Positions 24,200 to 36,144 of a stretch of DNA of 64,000 nt are shown piece after piece. Position 1 is the stretch's first letter. Every line of letters starts with the position of its first letter. The notes under the pieces were generated by a model. The model had not been told where the DNA came from and made no database searches. It was given only the letters and a program-made list of their open reading frames with translations. The DNA is from Diphasiastrum complanatum. Taxonomy: Eukaryota > Streptophyta > Lycopodiopsida > Lycopodiales > Lycopodiaceae. The translations under genes were made by a program, and so were the position numbers. The stretch covers positions 9,153,746 to 9,217,745 of the forward strand of contig CM055098.1 in NCBI GenBank assembly GCA_029204225.1. Reading direction: 5' to 3'.

Positions 24200-26363
24200 T
24201 AATGGCACTTATGGTGGAACTATTCAGTGAAATAGAGAAAATCTCTAGTGATTGTTTTGAATAATCTGGAACTAGAGTAGTTTTGGGAGTTTTGAGCTAT
24301 AAGATATTCATGAATATGGGAAGTAGTGGTAAAGATTAAATTAAGATTCACTGATTGGCTACCAACTACCATTTAATTATGGATTGGATCAGAGGAATAA
24401 AGTTTTAATCTTCACCTTAAGTCCAAAGATGTCTGTATAAGTCAGTCTAATCTTGGTTTGTACGCTAAGATCTGAAGTAGGTTGATTGGATGAAGAAATT
24501 ATGTTTGTAAAAGTATGATGGTTGGAAAACTTGTGATGTGGTTATTCACTTTAGAGATTTCCCAAATATGTTATTTACTCATGAGAAATAGAGTTCTTTA
24601 GTAGCTGAGTTACAAGATTCTCGGTGAGATATGTGAGTAACACATGAGGATTTTGGAGGAATCTGCCAGATAAAGACATATATGTTTGTGTACTGGGTCA
24701 TAGTGAGATTATTCTCATATGTGCACGATTAATCTTGTTTGGATCTACTATGTATTCCTGGTTACTAAGGTTATCTGGTGCACTTAACCTAGTCGTTGAA
24801 CATAGACATATGATCAAGTATTGGGTTACACAATTACTTGTAGAGTTAATAGATCTGTTTTGATAGATCTATTGGTTAACTTAAAAAATGATTTGGATAA
24901 GGATTTAAATGTGGTGTTGTACATGTACAATTAAGAGCTGCACCTGGACATTAAGATTTCTAAATCATGGGCAATTAACTTGAGTAGTTGATTTACTGTG
25001 AAAGTTAATTGGTAAAACGGACAGTGTGAAGAGAATTCATGGGAGACTGTTTGTTTTGTGTGTATTGCTTGTAAGACACATAATTTGTGAGTCATTTGGA
25101 TTCATCTGAAAAAAATTGTGTGCATAGGATACTGAATTCTTGGATGAGTATTTCTCAGTTGAGGAATAGACTTAGCATATTAGTGATTGTATCCCAGAGA
25201 GCTCAATTGGATGCCGGATCCTAATGGTTCCAAGAATGATACTCTAAATTTTGGAATTCAGCAGAACTTTGTAATCTCTAGATGTTGTTCTAGGGGATTG
25301 TATAAAGTTTATGTTGTTAAAGATGAATGTTGTAATGGTCTTTAATTATTTGGTTGATTGTAGAATTTGGAACTCATAATTTGATTAAGAATCGGTTTGG
25401 AAGAATATTCTTGGAATGCAGTGATTTTCCTTGTGGAAAAGAACTTATATTTCATGAGTGGTATCTTGTGCATATACTCCAGTATCTTTCAATGATTAAG
25501 TATGGTTTTGGAATCCCGTGAATCATGATTGATGAATCATAAGATTCTAAAGGTTTATGATTGATGAATCATAAATTGATACTTAAATATCATTAGAAGA
25601 TTATAGGAAAATATGAGGATTCTTAAGATAATGAGTAATTCTTGATCAATTGGGAGAGTCAAGGATTTAGATCTGTTATTTGAACTCCAATTTTTTTTTA
25701 CTCTGGTACATTCTTGAGATTGTGTGAATCTCACAGGCATTTTCATTAAGTAATTGCTTACTTATGAGGAATTTGCTTATCTTACAAATTGTAGTATATA
25801 AGTGCTTATGTGCAAAGTTCAGTCTACATCTCCAGATTTATAGGAGACAGATAAATCTATTAAGATACAGATAGTTGTTGATTTCTAGTAATGGTGCTAA
25901 GAATGAAACTATTAACAGTACTCTCTGGATTGAGTTATAACTATCTGAGACTTGATGGATCTCCTAGAAATTTTCGAGGATTGAACTGTGGTATTTTAAG
26001 AATATTTGTACCAAGAAACATTATTTTCTACAAGAAATTCCTTTAGCTTTTGGATTTGATCTCTGAAATAAAGAAGTTGATTCACTCAATGGTTCATGTA
26101 ATTAGGATTACATGAAGGTGCTGAACTTTTGTTTTGAAGTAGATCAACCCATTTGGAGTATTTATAGCTTAGTGTATCTTTTGAAATTTGAGTTAGTATT
26201 CATGAGTAAGGGCAAGCAATTGAAGAATTGTTGCATCTCTGAATATTTATTCAAGTGGAAAGATCAGACTAAGAATAATGGTTTATTTGTAAGATTTGAA
26301 AGCTTAAGGAATAATTTCAGAATTTCTTTTTCTCATTCTGAGGACAAAATCTGTTTAAGGGAG
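24200..26363 (+). mobile_element. Decayed Ty3/gypsy element (internal part), plus strand
   Basis: The region has no long ORF. At DNA level several phrases match the reverse complement of 42480-42800, which lies in a decayed chromovirus copy (for example the segment near 25085 around TTTGGATTCAT then GTGTGCATA, and the segment near 24910 around TTAAATGTGGTGTT). It ends in a chromodomain-like coding remnant and a polypurine tract followed, after a nested copia, by an LTR start. It is therefore read as the 3' part of an old gypsy element. Confidence 0.5.
26112..26363 (+). pseudogene. Chromodomain-like end of a gypsy integrase, remnant
   Basis: The frame reads CISEYLFKWKDQTKNNGLFVRFESLRNNF and then SHSEDKICLREED, running into a purine tract. 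EYLxKWK followed by an acidic/aromatic stretch and an EDK ending is the usual layout at the pol end of chromoviruses. The middle, where a conserved Trp is expected, is poorly preserved. Confidence 0.5.
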
Positions 26364-26368
26364 GAAGA
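26364..26368. repeat. Target-site duplication GAAGA (left copy)
   Basis: Abuts the copia LTR starting at 26369. The same bases are at 31336-31340. Confidence 0.92.
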
Positions 26369-27453
26369 TGTTGGATTTACTCCTTCTACTCTCCTAAATC
26401 TCAATTTTAATCTGCCTTTATTCATGTTGCATATTTACTAACGTTGTCACGCAGTCTGCATATTTACACGCAAATTCGCATAGACGAAGAAAGGACGAAC
26501 GAATCGCGACACTGTGTTCTTACACAGGTCATGGTGACAGGCGAAAAGGGGACACTACCTTACTGAATGCCAAAAGTGCCCTAACAGCTAAGGCACCCTG
26601 TAAATATTATCCTAAGGCCATTCATAAGAGTGACGCACTCTTGCATCATCACGAACGTTCACCTGACGTCACACCCTTTCCACGCTCACCCTTTGCAGCT
26701 ATGCTAACAGATTGGACAACGACTGCAGCCACCCACGATCTGCTATAAACAACACATCCACTCTATACTTTCATGCACACCTGTAATATTTTGGATATGG
26801 TAAATACCATCTGCGTATTCTATATGATGAGACGATGATGAATTTTGATGAAGCAAGATAAGTCTAGAACAAGTGAAGGAGGTTTCATTCCTCATTACAG
26901 ATAGAAATAAGTTTTGTAGGGCATGCGGTTTCGTCTGCTACTGTCTTGTGCTCTACCACACTATTGACTTGTATACTTGTTATGCTTAATCTGACACAGT
27001 TCATTTGTTCTGCATTTTAGATCTGTCAATATTGCTATGCTTATTCTTCATTCTGTCTGATTGTTCTAGTCGCTCTTTCTGATAATAGACGCTTAACTTT
27101 TATTCTTGTCTTTCGTGAATAATTCACGACTAATTACTAGTCGAGCACTATCTAGCTCTTCGCGAATCATTTGTGACAGATAATTTGTCTTGCTATTTGT
27201 GACAAATTATTCATCTAGCGCTTCATCCGTTTTAAACGTTTGGCTACGTAATCTAGAATGACTGTGATTTCTATCACTAATGTTCTGTTCATTCTGATAG
27301 GAGTAGTCATGCTTAGGGAGAGAGTCAAATAATTCATTCCGCTGCGCACGAACATTTTTTGTTCGAGTTCGTTTCTCGTTCGTTTCTTGTTCGAGTTCGT
27401 TTCTCGTTCATGTTCGTCTTTTGTTCGTTATTCTTCCTCCTTCTCTCCCAATA
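26369..27453 (+). repeat. 5' LTR of copia C
   Basis: 1085 bp, TGTTGG...CCAATA. It contains a run of GTTCGTTTCTCGTTCG-like words near its 3' end. Matches 30266-31335 throughout with scattered differences. Confidence 0.93.
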
Positions 27454-27465
27454 TGGTATCAGAGC
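27454..27465 (+). promoter_or_regulatory. Primer-binding site of copia C
   Basis: TGGTATCAGAGC immediately after the LTR, complementary to the plant initiator-Met tRNA 3' end. Confidence 0.9.
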
Positions 27466-27610
27466 TATGTTCATAGCTTGGTTAGCTTCCACAATACAAG
27501 ACTTTACTAGCCGATAGAGTAATTGTCTTCTTGTTCTGTATTTTTCAGTATCAGATTTTCATACTTAAGTCATTGATAGTTTTGCCTATCACTTCGACTA
27601 ATTCTTCCAC

Positions 27611-28171
27611 ATGGATTCCCAAGGGAAAGCCAGTCCTCTCATGGACAAGCTTGATGGAGCCAATTACCATCTGTGAAAATTTAAGATGAAAACCGTACTA
27701 ATGGCAAAACAATCGTATGACTTTGTTACAGGTGCAGAAGGGAAACCCGAAGCAAATGACGCAACAATCGCCAGATGGAAGCCGAAGGATGGAAAAGCTT
27801 TCGCGCTGATCATCCTCAACATCACGGATACACAAATCGGCCATGTATTCGAGGCTCAAACATCAAAAGAAGTCTGGGACATCTTGAGCGCGCTATACGA
27901 AGTGTGAGATATAGCTTCTAAGCTACATCTCAGGAAGAAATTCTACTCCCTCAAGATGACGAATGGTGATTCTCTGCAGAATCACATTAATCAATTTAAG
28001 AACCTACTAAGACAAATGGCCACTGCCGGATCTGTCATAGACGATCAAGAGGCAATAAGGCAATTGCTCACAAGCTTGCCAAGTTCTTACGACAACTGGG
28101 TGATGATCATCACAACTCATCCAGAATTGACTCTTTCAAGAGTCATCACTATGTTGTTACAGGAAGACACG
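27611..28171 (+). pseudogene. Copia C: gag capsid (UBN2-type)
   Basis: The ATG at 27611 begins MDSQGKASPLMDKLDGANYHL, then a TGA stands where related proteins have Trp (NYHLWKFKM). The frame continues WDILSALYEV, then a second TGA, then LHLRKKFYSLKM, LLRQMATAGSVIDDQEAIRQLLTSLPSSYDNWV and TLSRVITMLLQED. This is the gag polypeptide of plant copia elements. It ends at 28172 with no zinc knuckle, the next conserved sequence being integrase. Confidence 0.9.
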
Positions 28172-28234
28172 TGAAGGAACGAAGCCTCAAGTTCATCAGC
28201 TGATTCTCACGTCTTATAGAAGAACGATGATGTA

Positions 28235-29110
28235 TTTCAGAATCTTCAAGGAGCGTGTAGAAAAGGAGACTGGAAGGACGATCAAGGTCCTAGGTTAGAC
28301 AACGATGGAGAATATATCTCTGTTGAGTTCAAGGAATACTGCCAAAGCCAAGGCATTGAGCAGCAGTTCATCACTCCTTACAGTCCTCAATCTTATGGCT
28401 TAGCTGAGAGGAAGAACCGACTCTGGTCGAATCTGCTAAGTGTACACTAGCACATGCATTGTTGCCCAAGAGGTTCTGGGCTGAAGCTGTCTCCACTGCA
28501 GCTTACATCCAGAATAGATGTTTGACCAAAGCTCTCTCAGACAAGACACCCCATGAGGTGTGGACAGGCTCTAAGCCTTCTTTGAAGAACCTAAGAGTGT
28601 TTGGGTGCATTGCCTACGCGCAGATCCCAAAGGACACGAGGAAGAAATTGGACTTCCAAGGTCTCAAGACCATCCTGATCGGATATACATCGTTTGATAA
28701 CACCTACAAGCTTTACGATCTTGATACCCAGCAAATCTTGTATAACCAGGATACAGTCTTTATCGAGGATCAGTTCGTCGACCTCAAAGGCAAGGAAATT
28801 GCTCAAGAAGAACCTTCATCACTTGCCATTGACACGAAAGTCCGAGCTTCGTACACCTACAAGTTGTACGATCCTGATACCCAGCAAATTTTGTATAGCT
28901 GAGATACAGTCTTTATCGAGGATCAGTTCGTCGACGTCAAAGGCAAGGAAATTGCTCAAGAAGAACCTTCATCACCTGCCATTGACATGACAATCCGATT
29001 TTCTAGCTCAGGCATGTCTATTGTCGACCCACTTCGAGACAGCGAATCAGACGAAGAAGTTATTGCTACCTAGCAACAAGTTCTAGGAGCGGTTCATCAG
29101 TCGAATCTTC
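28235..29110 (+). pseudogene. Copia C: integrase second half and linker
   Basis: Starts in KETGRTIKVL, with a broken D-x-G-G-E motif (LDNDGEY), then TPYSPQSYGLAERKNR with the catalytic Glu. It continues LPKRFWAEAVSTAAYIQNRCLTKALSDKTPHEVWTGSKPSLKNLRVFGCIAYAQIPKD and the conserved ILIGYTSFDNTYKLYD. The end of this region is tandemly duplicated (see 28701-28990). Confidence 0.88.
28701..28990 (+). repeat. In-frame 153-bp tandem duplication inside copia C pol
   Basis: The stretch encoding TYKLYDLDTQQILYNQDTVF and downstream residues starts at 28701 and again at 28854, a shift of 153 bp (51 codons). The second copy has diverged and gained a TGA. Confidence 0.9.
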
Positions 29111-29164
29111 CCAGAAGATAAAGCCGAGTGCGCACACAGTCCACAAGGTATACTCCTAAGTCTG

Positions 29165-29440
29165 CCTATCTTTTAATGTAGGAATCGACGACAGTCGAAG
29201 AGGCACTTAGCCAACTAGACTTTGATCTCTGGAGAGAAACTATGAATAGAGGGTATTTCTCTCTGATCAAGAATCAGACATGGTCATTATTTGAAGCTCC
29301 TATTGCCTGCAATATTATTGATTGCAAATGGATCTTTAAGATCAAATACAATGCCAACGGAGCAATTGATCAAAGGAAGGCAAGACTGGTAGCACATTCA
29401 CCTAGATCTCGAATGTTGACTACAGTGAGACTTTTAGTCT
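29165..29440 (+). pseudogene. Copia C: RT N-terminal fragment
   Basis: Encodes MNRGYFSLIKNQTWSLFEAP, then IIDCKWIFKIKYNANGAIDQRKARLVA, the entry region of copia RT. The frame breaks at 29440, and the catalytic YVDD part is not found before RNase H begins at about 29580. Confidence 0.88.
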
Positions 29441-29579
29441 AGTCGTCAAACATTTGTCAATCCAAATACTCCTATCTTATGCTGCAGCTGCCGACCTCGA
29501 AGTACATTAGCTCAATGTACAAACAGCCTATCTGAATGGAGTTATACAAGAAGACATCTACATGATCCAGCCGATCGAT

Positions 29580-30243
29580 ACTCGGATCTCTCATGTATGC
29601 AATGATCTGTACAAGGCCAGACATCTCTTTTGCTGTCAGCTCACTCAGCCAATACATGGCTAATCCTGGAATTACCATTGGAAAGCTCTCATTCGAGTCA
29701 TGAGATATATTCAAGCCACCATGGACCAGTGCATCTACTATGGAGATGTCAGCAATGGCAATCTTCATCAGCTCAGTGGATATTCTAGTGCAAGCTAGGG
29801 AGGAGATGCAGACCCTCATAAGTCCACATCTGGATTTACATTCTTCTTCAATGGCGGTCCTATTTCATGGAACAATCGTAAGAAAACCTTCATCGCACTT
29901 TTTTCTACTGAAGCAGAATATATTGTTGCTTCTCAATCTATCAAAGAAGCGTTTTGGTTGAAAAATTTGCTGTCAGACATCAATCTGTATCAGCACATCC
30001 CTACAATTTTGTTTTGTGATAACCAAAGTGCTATTGTCTTATCGACCAACCCTAGATTTCATTCTAGGAGTAAGCACATTGAGACAAGATATCACTACAT
30101 CAAGGGCAAGGTTTTCAATAGAGAGGTGAGCTTAACGTACTGCGGAACGTAGGACATGGTTGCAGACATTTTTACGAAAGCACTCAATGTTAATGCACAC
30201 ACCAGATTTTGTGCATTGCTAAGTTTGAAGATCGAGGCATGAA
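29580..30243 (+). pseudogene. Copia C: RNase H
   Basis: Broken frames carry VMRYIQATMDQCIYYGD, HKSTSGFTFFFNGGPISWNNRKKTF and FSTEAEYIVASQSIKEAFWLKNLLSDI. They end with FCDNQSAIVLSTNPRFHSRSKHIETRYHYIKGKV and MVADIFTKALN, after a TAG. Typical copia RNase H and element end. Confidence 0.9.
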
Positions 30244-30255
30244 CGGATCCAGATT

Positions 30256-30265
30256 AAGGAGGGGG
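30256..30265 (+). promoter_or_regulatory. Polypurine tract of copia C
   Basis: AAGGAGGGGG directly before the 3' LTR. Confidence 0.85.
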
Positions 30266-31335
30266 TGTTGGATTTACTCCTACACTTCTAAATCCCAATT
30301 TTAATCTGCCTCCAGTCATGTTGCATATTTATTAACGTTGTCACGCAATTTGCATATTTACACGCAAATTCGCACAGACGAAGAAAGGACGATTGTGTTC
30401 TTACACAGGTCATGGTGACAGGCAAAAAGGGGACACTACCTACTGAATGCCAAAGGTGCCCTAACAAAAAAGGCACCCTGTAAATCTTATCCTAAGGCCA
30501 TTCGTAAGAGTGACGCACTCCTGCATCATCACGAATGTGCACCTGATGTCACACCCTTTCCACGCTCACTCTTTGCAGCTGTGCTAACAAATTGGACAAT
30601 GACTGCAGCCACCCACGATCTCCTACAGACAGCACATCCACTCTGTACTTTTACATCTGCACACCTGTAATATTTTGTATATAGTAGATACCATCTATGT
30701 ATTCTATATGATGAGACGATACTGAATTGATGAAGCAAGATAAGTCTAGAACAAGTGAAGGAGGTTTCATTCCTCATTACAGATAGAAATAAGTTTTGTA
30801 GGGCACGCAGTTTCGTCCGCTACTGTCTTATGCTCTACCGCACTATTGACTTGTATACTTGTTATGCTTAATCTGACACAATTCATTTGTTCTGCGTTTT
30901 AGATTTGTCAATATTGCTATGCTTGTTCTTCATTCTGTCTGATTGTTCTGGTTGCTCTTTCTGATAATAGACGATTAACTTTTATTCTTGTCTTTCGCGA
31001 ATAATTCGCGTCTAATTATCAGTCGAGCACTGTCTAGCTCTTCGCAAATCATTCGCGACAGATAATTTGTCTTGCTATTCGCGACAAATTATTCATCTAG
31101 CACTTCATCCGTTTTAAATATTTGGCTACGTAATCTAGAATGACTGTGATTTCTATCACAAATGTTCTGTTCATTCTGATAGGTGTAGTCATGCTTAGGG
31201 AGAGAGTCAAATAATTCATTCCGCTGCGCACGAACATTTTCTGTTCGAGTTCGTTTCTCATTCGTTTCTTGTTCGAGTTCGTTTCTCGTTCGTGTTCATC
31301 TTTTGTTCGTTATTCTTCCTCCCTCTCTCCCAATA
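30266..31335 (+). repeat. 3' LTR of copia C
   Basis: 1070 bp, aligned with 26369-27453. Ends CCAATA. Confidence 0.93.
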
Positions 31336-31340
31336 GAAGA
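31336..31340. repeat. Target-site duplication GAAGA (right copy)
   Basis: Identical to 26364-26368. Confidence 0.92.
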
Positions 31341-31341
31341 A

Positions 31342-31913
31342 TGTTACGGCCATATTCAGCTAAGGACATGTAATAGTCCTAATATGGTAGATCGGCCCTC
31401 TAGTGTTCAAGATTATTGGTCACTCCTAGATTTTATTCCACTTCGAGGTCTGTTGGTGACTAATGACCTTGAGAGGACCCAGACACTCTAATTGAGACAT
31501 ATGGAGTAGTGCATGTACATGTGACTAATATAAGCAGGAGATATGCATGAAGAGCTGTGATCTATTTATAGTTGACCTACATGGGGATTGCATGGGTTCA
31601 TGCATAGGATCCTACTCTCTATATATTGAGGTAGTGATTTTTTCGTCAACGACGTGGTCTTCTCCTCTTGTTATCACATGGTATGACGTGGGGGCTAGAT
31701 CCAGGAGATATCTCCAGGAGGGATCTAGGATTGGTTGGGTGGTTTTGCTCCATAGTCTCTCTTGTGTTTTCTTATCCTCATCTTAGGGATTCCCCCTAGT
31801 GGTCTTTACAAAAACAGACCTAAGTTAGCTTATGAATAAAGAAAAAGTAAAGGTTTGGTACTATTCCAACCAAAGGATAGTTGGATTCAAATGTAATGCA
31901 TGCACAGAGGGAG
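31342..31913 (+). repeat. Putative 3' LTR of the decayed gypsy element
   Basis: Begins TGTTACGGCC exactly where the polypurine tract at about 26355-26368 would continue if copia C were removed. Its last 100 bp repeat at 24092-24190. No ORF is credible. The right end is set by loss of that match. Confidence 0.55.
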
Positions 31914-32535
31914 ATAATCTTTTTTAAAAAAATACCATAAAATAAAATTCATCTCAAGATGTCCAGCTGATACTTGCCACCATTTCACAACACAGTCTCA
32001 CAAGTTAGTATAGTGGGGAAGACATGTGCTATAGTTGAATGTCAATTGTTATCCATGTACAAAACAAGTCTCATCATTAATCAGCATGTATGTTAAAAAA
32101 ATGATTTTTTTAGTATAATCTTCTCTAACAATGTTAAGTTTATAACGATAGCCAAACCCACATGTTTTTGTATCAGGGCTTAAGCCATACTGATCAGTTC
32201 TTAGGGTGTCGGTCTATGTCATTTTAAGTGTGAAATGAGTGCATATACTAGTTATGTTGTAATGATTAGGAGCATAGCGATAGGCTTAGGCAAGGACAAA
32301 TACCTAAGTATTAGGACAAGTCCATGCCATGCTAACCCTTATAATTTGTTGAAAACTTCCAACTCGTCATGTGCCAGTGTCATCGTCCATGAGCAAATCC
32401 ATGCTTTCCAGGGATAGGCAAATCTATATTGTGAATTGATTAAGCAGTCTAAATTTATAAGTGGATATGCCTAACTTGGTCTCGTAATGTTTTGCTAGGT
32501 TACTAGTACGGGTATTAGGGCCAATCCATGCCATG
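31914..32535. other. Non-coding stretch
   Basis: AT-rich with no recognised content. Confidence 0.35.
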
Positions 32536-32539
32536 CTAA

Positions 32540-32859
32540 TCCGTTAGATAAGAACATAATTACCTTCTTTTTCTGCAGGAATTCCATGTAGATTAAAATA
32601 ACCGGTCCACTTGGTTAACCAGTCATCTACAACTTTGGGTTTTTTTCTCCTTCTCTCCCAAAAAAGGTTCAAGCTGAAAGCCCAAATTTGGTGCGGATAA
32701 AGTTCTCACTTGATTCAACAGGACTTCCATTTGTTGATCCCTTAAAGTGTTCCTGTTGTTTATTTCATTAAACTCTTGGCTTAATGACTGACAAATTTGC
32801 AGATAGGTAGGCATTGGCACCTGACCATCGAGAGCTGCATTTGCATTATCATCCACCAT
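32540..32859 (-). pseudogene. Gypsy gag N-terminal fragment
   Basis: From 32859 the minus strand reads MVDDNANAALDGQVPMPT. A later part reads LGFQLEPFLGEKEKK and, after a frameshift, VVDDWLTKWTGYFNLHGIPAEKE. The layout matches the gag at 6044-6379 (LGYQLKIFSGDKKFKR, VVEDWINR, YFSLHNIPED), so it belongs to a related chromovirus. The rest of the element is absent downstream. Confidence 0.75.
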
Positions 32860-32879
32860 ATTGATTTTCTAACATGCAA

Positions 32880-34850
32880 AATCAGCTTAATTAGTCGAGA
32901 TCCAATCATCAACTAATAAGTGAAAAGTTCAGAACCTCATAACTGGTCGATATTACAGCATGGTCTTTCACTCATTTAAGGAACTTTTGCAAAATCTATA
33001 TCAGACCGATTTAAACAACAACAATTTTTAGGACCAAACTAATTTTTTTTTATGAAAAACTGAGATGTTCAAAATCTATTCGAAATGGACCAACTGTGAA
33101 AATCGATTAAGAAGATCGATTTATCAAATTCACAAGCACTGTCACAAATCAAAATCATTTCAAAACATCTTGCATGCATCTAACTTGGCTCACACTGACA
33201 TTTTCGAAAAAATGAAATTTTTTTTCGTAATTAGCCTAGTTATTAGGAAGTCTGCTTTTTGATCTAGAATTTTCAAAAATAGCTTCATGCAAGAAATCTA
33301 CTGATCAATCTACTAATTACGCATGCAACATGTATCCAAGCATGCATACAGGTCTATCCATACATTTCCATCCACAAACAAGCACTATACTGAATTACAA
33401 GCATGCATGCATCAGAACATTTTCAAAATTTTGTAAATTTTAGTTCAAAAATTGCCAAACTTCAGATGACTATAACTTTCTCTACAGGACACCAAATTGG
33501 TTGCTATAAAGCACAGTACGGAGGGAGAGTGTGTATACAAGGCACTTTTCACCTAGGCTTCACATGTGTGAGCAATAAATGGCAGTAGGGCGCACTTTGG
33601 GAAGGTGGTATCATCAAAACTTTAACTCCAGCCCAATAAGCATCCAATCAGAGGTTACAAGCACTCTACTAAGGTTCATTAGAGAGGCATAGAATCTTCT
33701 AACAAGTCTAGCAAGCAATCATAAGCTCAGACATTTTTGGCCTCCTTCAACAAGCAAAACTTCAACATCATGGTGTCTAATGCTCACATATCCAAATTGG
33801 ATGCATGATGGCTCAAATCAGAGGCAATCCATCATATCTTTAAGCTTGTAATGAGAACCAACAGGTTCAGACCCTCATTTGATAGGTTTTGCATGCCCAA
33901 AAATACACTATTTTTTGATGTTTTGAGCCCCCTAATGGTGTCCAATCTTAACCAAACTTCATGAAAGCTTTAGGACAGCTTCATTACACCTTAGAAAATG
34001 TGCTTACCAACTATTGGCTAAGAATTTTGAGATCTACCACAAAATTAGTCCAAAAATCATCTGGGAAAACCATGTTTTCTGACCAAATTTGATGAATTTT
34101 GACCAAAAATTTGTGGGATAATTCCACAAATAAGTACAATCTGATCCTAATCCCTATAAATACATTACATGCAAGCACTAAATGTTTTGATTTCAGTCAA
34201 ATATGGATTCTATAGCCCATTTCTAGTCCAAAAACCCCAAATTTTGGTCCAAAATTACTATCTAATCATCCTTTTGACTATTCAAACATCATGCAATCAT
34301 TAGATTCAATCATTAATGACTGTAAAACATTAAGTAAAATCTGAAAAATGTACTACATCAGTACCTATGATCAATTCCAAGCAAAAACCATGAATTCTAG
34401 GTGAAAAATTCACTAAAATCATCAAAAATCCTATGATTTCCATCAAAATTTATGGAGCAAATCCACAATTATGATCTTTAGGCTGAAAATACACATTCAA
34501 ACATAATTTTAAAAGTTGAAGTTGGCTCTTATGGGTTGGGTCCACAGATTTGGACAACCAACAAAAGATCAAACTTCTACTTCTCTATGTCAGAACAAGA
34601 AAATTCCCTCCTCTACTTTCATGAAACACCTCTAAATTCACCTACTTTTCAACTTGCAATTAATTTTACCTATCAAATTGATAATGTGGGCACGCTGGCC
34701 ATTCTATTCTCAGCTTAAAAAGCTTTCCAAAAATAGAAAAAATGTCACCGATAGTGAAGCATGCCAATGTCTAAAAGCTAGAATTGGTGCTACTTCTACC
34801 ACACTGACAAAAAATTTGATGGCAGATTTTTATGCAACAAAAAAAAGAGG
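32880..34850. other. AT-rich stretch without recognisable genes
   Basis: Contains many phrases like CCAAAATTTGG and CAAGCATGCATGCA but no domain or clear repeat boundary. It may be leader or LTR sequence of the gag fragment at 32540-32859, but no PBS was found. Confidence 0.35.
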
Positions 34851-34857
34851 TTTATGT

Positions 34858-35030
34858 GGGGCTCGAAAGTTGACATGTGGCAGGCCATGTAGGCCTACCA
34901 TAGGCTTGCATGGTAGACCACATAGGCATGGCATAGGCCTCATGTCTGCCATGTATGCATGTTGCAGGTTGCCACATAGGCTTGCCATAGGCTTGTGTGG
35001 CAAGCCAACCAGGCTCTGTATAACGATCGC
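34858..35030. repeat. Palindromic minisatellite, cluster 1
   Basis: Short units built from TGTGGCA/GCCACATAGG, CCATAGGCTTG and CATGTAGGCCTACC. Many form small inverted repeats. The same units occur at 36145-36390. Confidence 0.7.
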
Positions 35031-35039
35031 CAAGTGAAG

Positions 35040-35820
35040 ATCTTCAAGAATTTTGTCACATGCAAACCAAAAGGACACCTGTGGAGCATAAACCACCCAA
35101 CCAACATGAAGAGGCTAGTCAATACCCTAACCAATTCACCCCCAAGCCACAATGAATGAATACAAGAGAGGAGAGAAAACCTAGCTCAAGAATCTGAAAT
35201 TCCAATAGGGAGATGGGCGAGTTTCCATGGTATGTATTCTTTCCAAGAGGAGAGAATATTCCCCCCTTAGGATTCCCATGCAACTTATATTAAGTTATTG
35301 ATCTTCTATTCTTGCATTATAGCAGTCATTCACCATGCAAGTGCTCTTATGTTTAATTATAGGTCTGGGCCCTCATATGATTATTAATTACGTGAACTAT
35401 CGAAAATCAGTGGGAATGTCAGTGGAAGCTCGAGCGGGTGTGTGTAGAATCAGAAGCACAACATACAACAACAAAAACGTTCAAATTGAATGATTCAGAT
35501 GAATGCGCAAATGAACGATATAGTAGTAGGACTGAAATTGCACTCTGGTTAGTATCAATAATTGCTTGAAGTATTTCAGTTGGTTGAGCATGAGAACGCT
35601 AGCTACAAAAACTCGAAGAATCAAAAGAAGTTTTCTAATGAAGGTTCTAGGACTGATATCCTACAAAATATCTACAACTACCTTTTGTTGCAGTTATTAC
35701 AACCGCCTCATTACAGTTAATGCATGTACAAAGTGGGTGGACTGTCAACGCGAAGTCGTTGGGTGGATTTTAGGCCGACGGAATTTACAAGTATCAAAAA
35801 ATATATACTGACTCAAAAAA
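35040..35820. other. Non-coding stretch
   Basis: No recognised gene or transposon. Confidence 0.35.
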
Positions 35821-35824
35821 TATA

Positions 35825-35883
35825 GAATTTTTCGAGTCGATATAGTATCGAAAAATTCTAAAAAGTTCAATTCTGAACTTTTT
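35825..35883. repeat. Two adjacent perfect hairpins
   Basis: GAATTTTTCGA (35825-35835) pairs with TCGAAAAATTC (35848-35858). AAAAAGTTCA (35860-35869) pairs with TGAACTTTTT (35874-35883) across a 4-nt loop. Confidence 0.75.
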
Positions 35884-36144
35884 GATCTTCTGCTCAGAAA
35901 TTTGAGCCTTTTTTTTTGGGTTTTCTACAGCTTTCAAGATGCTCATTAATCAATGGATTTGAGGCTGAGCATCGAATTCCAACAGTAACGACCACGTCTA
36001 GAATGACGTAGCATAACTAATAACCACATGCAACTGGAGTGATCAGCTATCCACGTCATGAATTTTTTCGATTCCCTTATATAGGACATGGACATAACAC
36101 TCTGCCATGTAGGCTTGAATGGACCTAGAGAGAGAAAGAGGTGG

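Larger units (their letters stand above)
26369..31335 (+). mobile_element. Ty1/copia element C, complete ends, internally deleted
   Basis: 5.0 kb with two LTRs of about 1.08 kb (26369-27453 and 30266-31335), a PBS, a polypurine tract and a 5-bp target duplication GAAGA. The interior keeps gag, the second half of integrase, the start of RT and RNase H. Protease, most of the first half of integrase, and the catalytic part of RT are missing. It is non-autonomous but structurally the best-bounded copia in the window. It landed at the polypurine tract/LTR junction of a gypsy element. Confidence 0.95.

Noticed and set aside
34654-35152. ORFs rich in Cys, Gly and His on both strands
   Set aside because: Produced by the palindromic minisatellite, with no domain recognised.
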